Counted from the first letter of the stretch, positions 16,967 through 26,379 are shown. The stretch: DNA of 64,000 nucleotides from Paraburkholderia fungorum (GCF_900099835.1 NZ_FNKP01000001.1:1116001-1180000), one strand, 5' to 3'. Translations and numbers: made by a program. Notes: generated by a model not told the origin, from the letters alone.

Positions 16967-18922
16967 ATGTTGTCCCCCATCGCTCGCGCGGTGCTGCTCG
17001 CGTTTGCGAGCCTGCCGCTCGTCGTGCATGCGCAGAGTGCTGCATCGCCATCTTCGTCCACGTCCGCTTCGGATGCTGCAGATTCTGCTGCCGCTGCTAC
17101 GTCTGAATCGGCGTCGTCATCATCGTCATCGGGCGATGTGTCCGCTGCAGATGATTCGTCCACGCTATTGTCGCCCGTCGTCGTGACCGCGGGGCGCACG
17201 CCGCAACCGCTCGCGGACACGATTCCGCAGACCACGTTATTCGATCAGCAGGATCTCGCCGACACCACCGCCACCGACTTGCCCGGTCTGTTGCAACTCG
17301 CGCCGGGTGCGCAAATCTCGCGGACAGGTGGCCCTGGTTCGACGGCGAGCCTGTTCTTGCGCGGCGCGTCGTCGACGCAATCGCTGTTGCTGATCGACGG
17401 CGTGCGGGTGGATTCCGTGAGTCTCGGTTCGGCGCAAATCTCGCAGATCCCGCTCGATCAGATCGACCGCGTCGAAGTCGTGAACGGCAACGTGTCCGCG
17501 TTATACGGCTCGGGTGCGATCGGCGGGGTGGTGCAGGTGTTCACGAAAGACGGCGGCGATCATCCGCCGCGCTTCAATTTTTCGGTGGGCTACGGCAGCT
17601 ATCACACGCAGACCCAGCAGATGGGCGTGAACGGCGCACTCGACAAAGACGGCAACACGACCTTCAGCATCTCGCTCGCGCGCTCGAAAGACGACGGCTT
17701 TTCGTCGCTCAACCCCGCCCAGGCGCCGGGCGCGAATCCGAATGCGAACGGCTATCTGAACGAGAGCATCTCGGCTTCGTTGCGTCACAAGTTCAACGAC
17801 CAATGGGACGCGGGCGTCACGTTCTTCCAGTCGAACGGCAACAACAGTTACGACAACGCGTACGGCGAGCCGACCGATCTGAACAATCTGTACAGCAAGG
17901 TGCGCCAGGCGTCGGTCTTCGCGAACGGCAAGCTGACCGACTGGTGGACCACGCATTTCATCGTGTCTGAAGGCGACGACCGCAGTGTGTCGAACACCAA
18001 CGGCATCTATAACGGCCGCTTCGACACCGACAATCGTCAGTACACGTGGCAGAACGATTTTGCATTGGCCGCTCAACAGAAACTTCAGGTCGGCTACGAA
18101 CATCTCGATCAGACGCTCGAATCGGACACCTTTGCCGCGCCCGACCGTCACGTCGATTCGGGTTTCGTCGGCTATACGGGACGCTTCGGGCGCAACCAGA
18201 TTCAGGCGAACGTACGGCACGACCAGTATTCCGATTTCGGCGGAGCGAACAGTTACTATCTCGGCTACGGTTTCGACATCACCGGGAACTGGAAGGCAAC
18301 CGCAAGCTATTCGGATTCGTTCCGCGCCCCGAGTTTCGACGATCTGTACTATCCGTACAGCGGCAATCCGTCGATCAAACCGGAGCGCAGTCATTCGATC
18401 GAAGCCGCGTTGCAGTACGCATCGAATGCGCTTGGCGTGATGCGCCTGAGCGCATTCCAGACCCGCTATTCGAATCTGATCGACTATCCCGAAGTGTCGC
18501 CCGGCATCTATCTGGCCGAGAATGTCGGCCGTGCGAAGGTGCAGGGGCTCGAAGGCTCGTGGAGCGGACATGTCGGCAAGACGGACGTGCGTGCCTCGTT
18601 GACGCTGCAAAATCCCGTCGACCTCGACAACGATGTCGACCTCGTGCGGCGCGCGCGGCGCTTCGGCTCGCTGGCGGTGAATCGCAGCATTGCAGGGTGG
18701 CGCGTGGGCGGCGAATGGATCGTGAGCGGCGCGCGTAGCGACAGCAGCGGCGATCTGGGCGGCTATGGCATCGTCAATCTGTCGGCGCGCTACAACATCA
18801 CGAAAGCGTGGTACGTCACCGCGCAAATCGACAATCTGTTGAACAAGGACTATGAAACGGCCTACTCGTATAACTCGCCGCGACGCGGTGCGTATGTCAC
18901 GATCGGTTGGCAGCAGCAGTGA
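16967..18922 (+). CDS. btuB: TonB-dependent vitamin B12 receptor BtuB
   Basis: Outer-membrane gated barrel that imports cobalamin with TonB energy. The chosen ATG is preceded by AGGA and opens a clean signal peptide (MLSPIARAVLL, cleavage after residue 22), giving 651 residues. After the signal comes an unusual Ser/Ala/Asp-rich stretch (about residues 24-66). Then comes a TonB-box-like SPVVVTAGRTP, the plug domain (LFLRGASSTQSLLLIDGVRV, ALYGSGAIGG), and the 22-strand barrel ending in YVTIGWQQQ. It lies under a B12 riboswitch and upstream of the btuC-btuD transporter genes, which makes the substrate assignment firm. Confidence 0.92.
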   Translation: MLSPIARAVLLAFASLPLVVHAQSAASPSSSTSASDAADSAAAATSESASSSSSSGDVSAADDSSTLLSPVVVTAGRTPQPLADTIPQTTLFDQQDLADTTATDLPGLLQLAPGAQISRTGGPGSTASLFLRGASSTQSLLLIDGVRVDSVSLGSAQISQIPLDQIDRVEVVNGNVSALYGSGAIGGVVQVFTKDGGDHPPRFNFSVGYGSYHTQTQQMGVNGALDKDGNTTFSISLARSKDDGFSSLNPAQAPGANPNANGYLNESISASLRHKFNDQWDAGVTFFQSNGNNSYDNAYGEPTDLNNLYSKVRQASVFANGKLTDWWTTHFIVSEGDDRSVSNTNGIYNGRFDTDNRQYTWQNDFALAAQQKLQVGYEHLDQTLESDTFAAPDRHVDSGFVGYTGRFGRNQIQANVRHDQYSDFGGANSYYLGYGFDITGNWKATASYSDSFRAPSFDDLYYPYSGNPSIKPERSHSIEAALQYASNALGVMRLSAFQTRYSNLIDYPEVSPGIYLAENVGRAKVQGLEGSWSGHVGKTDVRASLTLQNPVDLDNDVDLVRRARRFGSLAVNRSIAGWRVGGEWIVSGARSDSSGDLGGYGIVNLSARYNITKAWYVTAQIDNLLNKDYETAYSYNSPRRGAYVTIGWQQQ

Positions 18923-18949
18923 CGCGCGCGCTGCGTTGAGATCACGCGG

Positions 18950-20011
18950 ATGAATCGTCCTCCGGTTTCGATGCCCGCTGCCGTGCGCGTGATGAGCGCG
19001 AGGCGCGCGGCCGCGATCTGGCTCGCGCTCGCCTGCGTCGCGCTGGCGGTGCTGCTCGCGTCGCTCGCATTGGGCAGCGTGTCGCTCGCACCGGGACGCG
19101 TGTTGTCGGCGTTGCTGCCGTCGCATGCGTTCACGGCGTCGCCGGTCGAGTCGGGCGACCTTGCTGGCGAGATCGTCCGCACGCTGCGTTTGCCGCGCGC
19201 GCTGGCCGGTTTTGCGTGCGGCGCATTGCTCGCATTGGCGGGCGCGTTGTTGCAGGTGCTGTTGCGCAACCCGTTGGCCGAGCCGTACATATTGGGCGTA
19301 TCGGGCGGCGCGGCGACCTTTGCGCTGCTCGCGATGATCGCCGGTTGCGCGTGGTGGATCGTTGACGCCGGTGCATTCGCTGGCGCGTTCGTGTCGATTT
19401 TGCTGGTGCTCGGTCTCGCTCGCCGCGAGTTGTGGCGCGGCGAACCGCAAGACACGTCGCCGCGTTTGCTGCTGACAGGCGCGGTGATCGCGGCTGGGTG
19501 GGGCGCGCTGATCACGCTGCTGCTCAACCTCGCACCCGACAGCCGTCTGCGCGGCATGCTGTTCTGGCTGACCGGCGACCTCAACGGCGGCGCGATGCCG
19601 TGGACCGCGCTCGTGGCGCTGGTCGTCGCGCTGCTGGTCATCGTGCCGGTCGCGCCGCGTCTGAATGTTCTGTTGCGTGGCGATGCCGCCGCGCAAGCGC
19701 TCGGCGTCGCGGTGATGCCGCTGCGTTTGCGCGTGTATCTGGTGGCGTCGCTCGCGGCTGCTGCAGCAGTGACGACCGCGGGCACCATCGGCTTCGTCGG
19801 ACTCGTGGTGCCGCATATGCTGCGACTCGCGTTCGGCAACGATCAGCGCATGTTGTTACCGGCCGCCGCGCTCGGCGGCGGCGTCGCGGTGATGGGCGCG
19901 GACCTGATCGCGCGCACGGTGATCGCGCCCGCGCAATTGCCGGTCGGCGTGATTACGTCGATCATCGGTGTACCCATTTTTCTGTGGATGCTGCTGCGCA
20001 GGCGCCGATGA
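18950..20011 (+). CDS. btuC: Cobalamin ABC transporter permease (FecCD family)
   Basis: A 353-residue inner-membrane permease of the FecCD/BtuC family with about ten hydrophobic helices. LRLPRALAGFACGALLALAGALLQ and NPLAEPYILGVSGGA are the family signatures, and GTIGFVGLVVPHMLRL is the coupling region that contacts the ATPase. It would carry cobalamin handed over by BtuF across the inner membrane. It starts 28 bp after btuB, and its stop codon overlaps the start of btuD (ATGA). The family also serves siderophores; B12 is assigned from the flanking btuB, the riboswitch and the cob genes. Confidence 0.88.
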   Translation: MNRPPVSMPAAVRVMSARRAAAIWLALACVALAVLLASLALGSVSLAPGRVLSALLPSHAFTASPVESGDLAGEIVRTLRLPRALAGFACGALLALAGALLQVLLRNPLAEPYILGVSGGAATFALLAMIAGCAWWIVDAGAFAGAFVSILLVLGLARRELWRGEPQDTSPRLLLTGAVIAAGWGALITLLLNLAPDSRLRGMLFWLTGDLNGGAMPWTALVALVVALLVIVPVAPRLNVLLRGDAAAQALGVAVMPLRLRVYLVASLAAAAAVTTAGTIGFVGLVVPHMLRLAFGNDQRMLLPAAALGGGVAVMGADLIARTVIAPAQLPVGVITSIIGVPIFLWMLLRRRR

Positions 20012-20850
20012 TGCAAGCTCGCGATAACTCTCAGCAACACGCGCTCAGCGCGCAAGGCGTGACCTTGCGCGCCGGTTCGCGTATCTTGCTCGACGCGTTC
20101 ACGCACACGTTTTATCCCGGCGAAATCTGGTGTGTCGCGGGACCGAACGGCGCGGGCAAGACGACGTTGTTGTCGACGCTCGCGGGTTTGCGGCAGGCGT
20201 CGGCGGGACAGGTCGAACTGGACGGCATACGTTTGCGCGACTGGCAGCCGCTGCCGCTCGCGCAGCGGCGCGCATTGATGCCGCAAAGCGCACCCGACGC
20301 ATTCAGCGCGAGCGTGCTCGACATCGTCACACTGAACCGCTTCCCGCATCTGAACGGCTGGGGCTGGGAGCGTGACGCCGATCGCGATGCGGCGCATGCT
20401 GCGCTCGATCTGCTGGGGTTGGCCGCGTTCGCCGCGCGCGACGTGCTTTCATTGTCGGGCGGCGAGCGTCAACGGGTGGCGCTCGCGGCGGTGTTATGTC
20501 AGGACGCGCCGTTGTTACTGCTCGACGAACCGCTGTCACATCTCGATCTGCATCATCAGATCGACTGCCTGGAAGCGCTGACGGCCTGGGCGCGCGAACC
20601 GCGTCGTACCGTGATGTTTTCGTGTCACGATCTGAATCTCGCGCGCCGTTTCGCGACGCATGCGCTGCTGCTCGATGGAGAAGGGCGCGCATTTGCCGGA
20701 CCGGTGCATGACGTGCTCACGCCCGAATTGACCAGCCGTGCATTCGGCTATCCGCTGATCCTGATTCGCGACGGTGAGCACGAGGCGCTGATTCCCGCGC
20801 CGCGTGTTCGTCACGAATCGAATGCCGCTAATGACACAGCAGCAAATTAA
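20008..20850 (+). CDS. btuD: Cobalamin ABC transporter ATP-binding protein
   Basis: ATPase subunit of the B12 importer, 280 residues. Walker A GPNGAGKT is at residues 45-52, the Q-loop is near LMPQSAPD, the signature is LSGGERQRVA, and Walker B LLLLDEPLSHLD. ATG overlaps the permease stop by 4 bp; a second ATG one codon later is equally possible. The order btuB-btuC-btuD, with btuF at the far end of the locus, completes a BtuBCDF system. CobT follows after 34 bp. Confidence 0.88.
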   Translation: MMQARDNSQQHALSAQGVTLRAGSRILLDAFTHTFYPGEIWCVAGPNGAGKTTLLSTLAGLRQASAGQVELDGIRLRDWQPLPLAQRRALMPQSAPDAFSASVLDIVTLNRFPHLNGWGWERDADRDAAHAALDLLGLAAFAARDVLSLSGGERQRVALAAVLCQDAPLLLLDEPLSHLDLHHQIDCLEALTAWAREPRRTVMFSCHDLNLARRFATHALLLDGEGRAFAGPVHDVLTPELTSRAFGYPLILIRDGEHEALIPAPRVRHESNAANDTAAN

Positions 20851-20884
20851 CCGTTTCATCCAAAACATACTTCAGAAGACGCTT

Positions 20885-21946
20885 ATGACTTCCTTGCCAC
20901 GCCCGACCGGTTTGCCCGAAGTCCCGCCGCTCGATCAAACGTTGCGCGCCGAGTTGCAGCACATCATCGATACCAAGACGAAGCCGCCGGGCAGCCTCGG
21001 CCGGCTTGAGGCGCTTGCCCGTCAGATGGGCCTGATCCAGCGCACCACGCATCCCACGGTGCAGCGTCCCGCGATGATCGTCTTCGCGGGCGATCACGGC
21101 ATTGCTGCCGAAGGCGTGAGCCCGTATCCGCAAGCAGTCACCGCGCAGATGGCGGCGAACTTTCTCGCGGGCGGGGCGGCGATCAATGCGTTGAGCCGCG
21201 TCGCAGGAATCGAACTCGAAGTGGTCAACGCGGGCATTGCCACGCCGTTGCCGTCGACGAACGGACTTGTCGACATTCCGATTGCGGGCGGCACGCGCAA
21301 CTTCGCGCGCGAACCCGCGATGACCGACGCGCAGGCGCTCGCGGCGATGCAGGCGGGCGCTGAGCGGGTACGGCACCACGCGGCGCTCGGCACCAACGTG
21401 ATCGGTTTCGGCGAGATGGGCATCGCGAATACGTCGGCGGCTGCGTGTCTGATGAGCCGCTTGTGCAACGTGCCGGTCGACGAGTGCGTCGGTCGCGGCA
21501 CGGGTCTCGACAACGCGGGCCTCGCGAAGAAGCGCAACGTGCTGGCGGCGGCGCTCGCGCGCCACATCAGCGTGACGAATCCGCTGGAGGTGCTGGCCAC
21601 GTTCGGCGGCTTCGAAATCGCGATGATGGCGGGCGCGTACCTCGCTGCCGCCGAAGCGCGTATGACGATTCTGGTCGACGGTTTCATCGCGACTTCCGCG
21701 TTGCTGGTCGCCGATGCGCTTGCGCCGAACCTGCGTGAATACTGCGTGTTCGCGCATGCGTCGAACGAGGCGGGACACCGCCGCATGCTCGATCATTTAG
21801 GCGCGCAGCCGCTGTTGTCGCTCGATCTGCGTCTCGGTGAAGGTACCGGCGCGGCGCTCGCGGTGCCGCTGTTGCGCGCGGCGACGGCGTTCATCAACGA
21901 GATGGCGAGCTTCGATTCGGCCGGTGTCGAAAATCGCGACGCGTGA
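20885..21946 (+). CDS. cobT: Nicotinate-nucleotide--dimethylbenzimidazole phosphoribosyltransferase
   Basis: Makes alpha-ribazole 5'-phosphate, activating the lower base of cobalamin. The 353-residue protein carries the family motifs TKPPGSLGRLE (about residues 34-44), FAGDHGIAAEGVSPYP, GEMGIANTSAAA and the catalytic Glu in GEGTGAALA. An in-frame ATG 18 codons upstream exists, but the start at MTSLPRPTG gives the usual length. It sits between btuD and cobS in the riboswitch-led operon. Confidence 0.94.
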   Translation: MTSLPRPTGLPEVPPLDQTLRAELQHIIDTKTKPPGSLGRLEALARQMGLIQRTTHPTVQRPAMIVFAGDHGIAAEGVSPYPQAVTAQMAANFLAGGAAINALSRVAGIELEVVNAGIATPLPSTNGLVDIPIAGGTRNFAREPAMTDAQALAAMQAGAERVRHHAALGTNVIGFGEMGIANTSAAACLMSRLCNVPVDECVGRGTGLDNAGLAKKRNVLAAALARHISVTNPLEVLATFGGFEIAMMAGAYLAAAEARMTILVDGFIATSALLVADALAPNLREYCVFAHASNEAGHRRMLDHLGAQPLLSLDLRLGEGTGAALAVPLLRAATAFINEMASFDSAGVENRDA

Positions 21947-21993
21947 GTTGATCCAACGAATCGAACAGATATTGCCCTGCTCATGAATCTGCT

Positions 21994-22770
21994 ATGAACC
22001 CGCTCGCGGAATTGCGCTACTTCTTCACGGCGCTCGGCTATTTCACGCGAGTGCCCGTGCCGCGCTGGGTCGGTTTCGAGCCGCATTATCTGAATGCGGC
22101 CGCGCGCTATTTTCCATTTGTCGGTGTATTGATCGGCGGGTTGAGCGCGCTGGTTTATCTGGCTGCGCTGCATGTGTTTCCGGCGGCCGTCGCGGTGCTG
22201 CTGTCGATGGCCGCGTCGCTGCTGGTGACGGGCGCGTTTCACGAAGACGGTCTCGCCGATTGTGTCGATGCGTTCGGTGGCGCCTATACGCGCGAAGACG
22301 TGTTGCGAATCATGCATGATTCGCGCATCGGTGCTTTCGGCGCCATCGCGCTAATCGTCGCGCTCGCGTTGAAGTGGCAGACGCTCGCGGTGTTGCCGCC
22401 GTGGCGCGCGGCAAGTCTGATGATTGCCGCGCATGCTGCGAGCCGCACTGTTGCAATCAGCTATCTGGCCACACTCGACTACGTGCGCGCCGAAGGCAAG
22501 GCGAAACCGGTGGCGCAGCGTTTGAGCGGCCCCGCTATGCTGTGCGCGGCGGTGTTCGGTTTGCCGTGGCTGCTGTGGCCGAACGGCGTGGGCTCGCCGG
22601 ACTGGCGCTTCGCGGCAGCGGCGTTCGCGGTATTGCTGGTGCTTCGTTTTCTGATGGGCCGTTATTTCGTCAGACGCATCGGCGGTTATACCGGCGACTG
22701 TCTCGGCTTCGCGCAGCAGATTTTCGAATTGAGCATTTACCTGGTGGGGCTTGCATGGATATCGTCCTGA
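21994..22770 (+). CDS. cobS: Adenosylcobinamide-GDP ribazoletransferase (cobalamin synthase)
   Basis: Membrane enzyme that joins adenosylcobinamide-GDP to alpha-ribazole(-phosphate), the step that closes the nucleotide loop. The 258-residue protein has several transmembrane segments and the conserved YFTRVPVP, the metal-binding GAFHEDGLADCVDAFGG (about residues 77-93), and SRIGAFG and GGYTGDCLGF near the end. Its 3' end overlaps cobC by 16 bp, so the two are translationally coupled. Confidence 0.94.
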   Translation: MNPLAELRYFFTALGYFTRVPVPRWVGFEPHYLNAAARYFPFVGVLIGGLSALVYLAALHVFPAAVAVLLSMAASLLVTGAFHEDGLADCVDAFGGAYTREDVLRIMHDSRIGAFGAIALIVALALKWQTLAVLPPWRAASLMIAAHAASRTVAISYLATLDYVRAEGKAKPVAQRLSGPAMLCAAVFGLPWLLWPNGVGSPDWRFAAAAFAVLLVLRFLMGRYFVRRIGGYTGDCLGFAQQIFELSIYLVGLAWISS

Positions 22771-23345
22771 TTCGCCATCCCGCCGTCGCGCTCGATGCGG
22801 GCGTGTGTTACGGCCATAGCGACGTGGCGCTCGCCGAAGACGCGAAGGTGGCGTCGAGCGCGCTTGCGTTGCGGCTCGCCACGTTGCAGGTGCCTGCGCC
22901 ACGCGTACTGATCTCGAGTCCGCTCACGCGTTGCTACGCGCTGGCCGTTGAAATCGCGAACGACTTCGGCTGCGTGCTGAGTCAGGACGATCGTCTGAAG
23001 GAAATGGATTTCGGCGATTGGGAAACGCAGCGTTGGGACGAGATCGATCGTGCGTTGCTCGACGACTGGGCGTCCAACTTCGAGCACGCGCGCGAGCATG
23101 GCGGCGAGAGCGTCGCGCAGTTCGTCGCGCGGGTTCGGGCGTGGCTCGACGCGTTTGCGCAGACGCGCGAGTTGTCACCCGCTTATGTGGTCACGCACGC
23201 AGGGGTGATGCGGGCGATTGCGTCGATCGTGCTGGACGTGCCGCTCGAACGTTGTCTGCGCTGGTCGCTAGATATGGCCAGCATGGTCTGGTTGCGCAGG
23301 GACGACGAGACGCAGCAATGGACGCTGGTGCGATGGAACGCGTGA
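22755..23345 (+). CDS. cobC: Alpha-ribazole phosphatase, histidine phosphatase family
   Basis: Removes the 5'-phosphate in the last step of nucleotide-loop assembly. The 196-residue protein begins MDIVLIRHPA with the catalytic His at residue 8 (RHP replaces the common RHG). It has SSPLTRC, the acidic LKEMDFGDWE, and the second catalytic His in YVVTHAGVMR. Generic histidine phosphatases look alike; the overlap with cobS makes the CobC assignment sound. It is the last gene of the plus-strand arm and meets btuF tail to tail after 30 bp. Confidence 0.85.
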   Translation: MDIVLIRHPAVALDAGVCYGHSDVALAEDAKVASSALALRLATLQVPAPRVLISSPLTRCYALAVEIANDFGCVLSQDDRLKEMDFGDWETQRWDEIDRALLDDWASNFEHAREHGGESVAQFVARVRAWLDAFAQTRELSPAYVVTHAGVMRAIASIVLDVPLERCLRWSLDMASMVWLRRDDETQQWTLVRWNA

Positions 23346-23375
23346 CTTGGGTGCGTCAAGGTCAGGCTCACCGAA

Positions 23376-24305
23376 TTACTGAGCCGGCTTTCTATGTGAG
23401 CGCGCAATCTCCAGGTCATCGCAAAGCTGTTGCGCGCCTTGAGCGATGCGCGGTGCGGGCCGGTTGATCAGATCGCCGTCGATAGCGAAGAGGTTGTTGT
23501 TCGCCACGGCGGTCAATCCGGGCCATGCGCGCCATGTACCGAGTTGCGGCAACATCGTGTCCGGCTGGGTCGCGCCTTGGGCAGCCGTGACGATCGCTTC
23601 CGGATTCGCGGCGAGCACCGCCTCGGTCGATACCGTCGGTGCCAGCGGTTGAAGTGCAGCGAACACATTGCGGCCGCCGCATAACGCGATCACGTCGCTG
23701 ATCATGTGCTCGCCATTGAGCGTCATCAACGGTTTATCCCACACCTGGTAGAACACACTGACCGGCGGCCGGTTCGCGTACTGCGCGCGCAGGCGGGCAA
23801 TGTTCTGCCGATAAGCCGTCGCAGCTGCATCTGCTGTCGATGACGTGCCGAGCAGTTGCCCGAGTTTCGTCAGCGAAACGGCGACGTCGTCGAGACGATG
23901 CGGCTCGCTGAAGAACAGCGGAATGTGCAACCCGCGCAGCCGATCCAGTTGACGCTGCGCATTGCCGTGCCGCCATACCACGATCAGATCGGGCTTCAAC
24001 GCGATGATGCGTTCGAGGTCCAGCGCCTTGTTATCGCCGACACGCGGCAACAGTTTTGCTTCGGGCGGATAGTCGCTGTACGACACGGCCCCGACCATTT
24101 TTGCGCCGCCGCCCGCCGCATACAGCAATTCGGTGACGTGCGGCGCGAGGCTGATCACGCGTTGCGCGGCGGCGGGCAGTGTGACGGTTGCGCCGGTGTC
24201 GTCGGTGACGGTGATGGCCGCGTGAGCTTGCAGCGCGAGGAGGCACGCCGACGCGGCGAAGGCAATGTGTTTGAGTGGGGCGCTAAGGCGGTTAGGCTGG
24301 TTCAT
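23376..24305 (-). CDS. btuF: Cobalamin ABC transporter substrate-binding protein
   Basis: Periplasmic B12-binding protein, 309 residues from the chosen ATG (MNQPNRL). The signal peptide ends near LALQAHA. The domain starts with ITVTDDTGATVTLPAAAQRVISLAPHVTELLYAAGGGAKMVG split over two conserved blocks, then VGDNKALDLERIIALKPDLIVVW, the helical backbone and a second lobe. It is a class III binding protein as expected for a FecCD partner. An in-frame GTG at 24371 would overlap cobD more tightly, but would place 22 non-signal residues first. It is the last gene of cobU-cbiB-cobD-btuF, with the transporter genes on the opposite arm. Confidence 0.85.
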   Translation of the reverse strand: MNQPNRLSAPLKHIAFAASACLLALQAHAAITVTDDTGATVTLPAAAQRVISLAPHVTELLYAAGGGAKMVGAVSYSDYPPEAKLLPRVGDNKALDLERIIALKPDLIVVWRHGNAQRQLDRLRGLHIPLFFSEPHRLDDVAVSLTKLGQLLGTSSTADAAATAYRQNIARLRAQYANRPPVSVFYQVWDKPLMTLNGEHMISDVIALCGGRNVFAALQPLAPTVSTEAVLAANPEAIVTAAQGATQPDTMLPQLGTWRAWPGLTAVANNNLFAIDGDLINRPAPRIAQGAQQLCDDLEIARSHRKPAQ

Positions 24306-24374
24306 CAGGCGAGAAGAGGGGCGGCGCGTTGTCGGGCTTTTCAAATCGGGAATTCGCGTAGTCGCAATCACGCA

Positions 24375-25439
24375 TCAACGCGCTTGCATGCGATCAATCG
24401 TGCGTACCGCGTCGCTCAGACATTCTTCGAGGCGCATCCATTCCTGTTCGCTCGCGGGCAAGCCAAACCGCACACTGCCCGTCGATGTAAAAAGCCGCGT
24501 CCATACCCCGCGTCTCGCGAGCGCTTCATGCAAAGCGGCAGCGCGCACATCGTCGGTCCATGCAAAAAGTGGCGTGCTGTGTGTGCTGAAACCGTGCTCG
24601 CGCAATGAGCGTACGAGTCGCGCGCTTTCGCTGACCAGGTGCGTGCGCATTTGCGCTTGCCAGGCTTCATCGGCGAATGCGGCTTTGACTGCGTGACGTG
24701 CGGGACCGCTGACCGTCCACGCGCCCAGCGTCTTGCGCAACGTGTCGAGCAACGCGGGCGCAGCGAGGACAAAACCCGCACGCACGCCCGCCAGGCCGAA
24801 GAATTTCCCCGGCGAGCGCAACACGATCAGTCCGTCGAGATGCGTGCGCCCCGCGAGCGACTCCGCAGGCATCGTATCGGCGAAAGCTTCGTCGACCAGC
24901 AGCGTGCCGCCGCGCGCGCTCAATTGCGCATGCCAGTGCAGCAGCTTGTCCGCGTTCAGATACGCGGCGCTCGGATTGTTCGGATTGACGATGACGACAT
25001 GCGTGAGCGCGTCCGGCAAGTCGTGCCAAGCTACATCCAGTGGCGCAACTTCGTGGCCGGCCCGCGAAAACGCGGGTGCATATTCGCTATACGTGAGCGA
25101 TGCAATGCCGACCCGGGAACGCGGCAACAAGGTCGGCAGCGTGCGAATCGCCGCCTGACTTCCGGCGACAGGCAACACATGTGCGGCATCGGGCGCGCCG
25201 TAGTAACGCGCGGCGCAGGCGGCGAAATCGTCACCGTCGTCGGGTAGACGACGCCATGCATCGGCAGGAACGGGCGGCACCGGGTAGCCGTGCGGATTGA
25301 TCCCCGTCGACAGATCGAGCCACTGTGCGTACGGAATGCCATAACGCGCAGCGGCCTCATGCAGATTGCCGCCATGAACGATCGCTTCGGTATTCGCGCT
25401 GCTCACGCGCGCTGCCGGATCAGATGTTCCATCAACCAT
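24375..25439 (-). CDS. cobD: L-threonine-O-3-phosphate decarboxylase (CobD/CobC type)
   Basis: PLP enzyme that makes (R)-1-amino-2-propanol phosphate, the linker between corrin ring and nucleotide loop. The 354-residue aminotransferase-fold protein has VHGGNLHEAA and LDLSTGINPHG at the start, VNPNNPS (151-157), the cofactor-binding Asp in LVDEAF (about 183) and the Schiff-base Lys in SPGKFFGLAGVR (K212). Naming differs between organisms: it is CobD in Salmonella and CobC in Pseudomonas. It lies 4 bp downstream of cbiB, the enzyme that uses its product. Confidence 0.9.
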   Translation of the reverse strand: MVDGTSDPAARVSSANTEAIVHGGNLHEAAARYGIPYAQWLDLSTGINPHGYPVPPVPADAWRRLPDDGDDFAACAARYYGAPDAAHVLPVAGSQAAIRTLPTLLPRSRVGIASLTYSEYAPAFSRAGHEVAPLDVAWHDLPDALTHVVIVNPNNPSAAYLNADKLLHWHAQLSARGGTLLVDEAFADTMPAESLAGRTHLDGLIVLRSPGKFFGLAGVRAGFVLAAPALLDTLRKTLGAWTVSGPARHAVKAAFADEAWQAQMRTHLVSESARLVRSLREHGFSTHSTPLFAWTDDVRAAALHEALARRGVWTRLFTSTGSVRFGLPASEQEWMRLEECLSDAVRTIDRMQAR

Positions 25440-25443
25440 ACGA

Positions 25444-26379
25444 TCAACCCTGAAAAGGCACGCTCAGCAGCGCCAGCACGATCAGTACCGCGAGCCACAG
25501 AATGACCGTGCGCTCAACCAGCGCCAGGGCGGAGGTCACGTGGCTCGCCTTTGCGGGATGTCCGAAGCCGAGCGTCGGCCGATGTTCGAGTTCGCCGTGA
25601 TAAACCGCCGGTCCGCCGATCAACACATTCAGACTGCCCGCGCCAGACGACATCACCGGACCCGCATTCGGACTATCCCAGCGCGGCGCCTGCTCGCGCC
25701 AGCAACGCAACGCGGTGAGCGTGTCGCCGAGCAGCGCGTAACTCGCGGCGGTCAGACGCGCGGGGATCCAGTTGAGCACGTCGTCCAGACGCGCGGCGGC
25801 CCAGCCAAAGCGCAGATAACGCGGCGTGCGATAACCCCACATTGCGTCGAGCGTGTTGGCGAGCCGGAAGCCGAGCGCGCCCGGACCGCCCGCGATGGCG
25901 AACCAGAACAGCGCACCGAAAATCGCGTCGTTACCGTTTTCAAGCGCCGATTCGACGGCGGCGCGCGACAACGCGGCTTCATCGGAAGTCGTCGTATCGC
26001 GCGAGACGATTCGCGCGGTCAACTGACGCGCCTGGTCGAGATCGCGCTGCTTCAATGCCTGCGCGATCGGCGCAATGTGATCGTGCAGGCTGCGTGCGCC
26101 GAGCGCGAACCAGAGCAGCGCGATGTGCAGCGCGCAGGCCGCGAAAAACGGAAGCACGCTCACCAGCCACCACGCGATCAGCACTGGCGGCATCACCGCG
26201 AGCGACCACGCGAGCAGCCCCTTGAGCCGCAAACGCCGCCCGGTGTTGTAGCGTTTTTCCAGACGCATCGCCCAGTTGCCGAAGCCCACCAGCGGATGCG
26301 CGGTACGCGGTTCGCCGAGCCAACGGTCGACGGCCACGCCCAGAGTCGCGAGTGTCGCGACGAGAGGAAGCGTCAGCAT
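25444..26379 (-). CDS. cbiB: Adenosylcobinamide-phosphate synthase CbiB
   Basis: Integral membrane enzyme that attaches aminopropanol (phosphate) to adenosylcobyric acid. The 311-residue protein begins MLTLPLVATLATLGVAVDRWLGEPRTAHPLVG in the family manner (DRxLGEP, HPLVGFG), with several membrane segments and DRDTTTSDEAAL-like ARIVSRDTTTSDE near the middle. Its ATG shares one base with the cobU stop (TGATG), implying coupled translation. A longer reading frame upstream overlaps cobU and is not supported. Confidence 0.92.
   Translation of the reverse strand: MLTLPLVATLATLGVAVDRWLGEPRTAHPLVGFGNWAMRLEKRYNTGRRLRLKGLLAWSLAVMPPVLIAWWLVSVLPFFAACALHIALLWFALGARSLHDHIAPIAQALKQRDLDQARQLTARIVSRDTTTSDEAALSRAAVESALENGNDAIFGALFWFAIAGGPGALGFRLANTLDAMWGYRTPRYLRFGWAAARLDDVLNWIPARLTAASYALLGDTLTALRCWREQAPRWDSPNAGPVMSSGAGSLNVLIGGPAVYHGELEHRPTLGFGHPAKASHVTSALALVERTVILWLAVLIVLALLSVPFQG

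Noticed and set aside
17501..19816. 771-codon open frame on the minus strand opposite btuB and btuC
   Set aside because: Its translation is dominated by Arg, His, Ala and Gln with no recognisable domain, while the plus strand carries two clear B12 transport genes. Long antisense frames are expected at this GC content.
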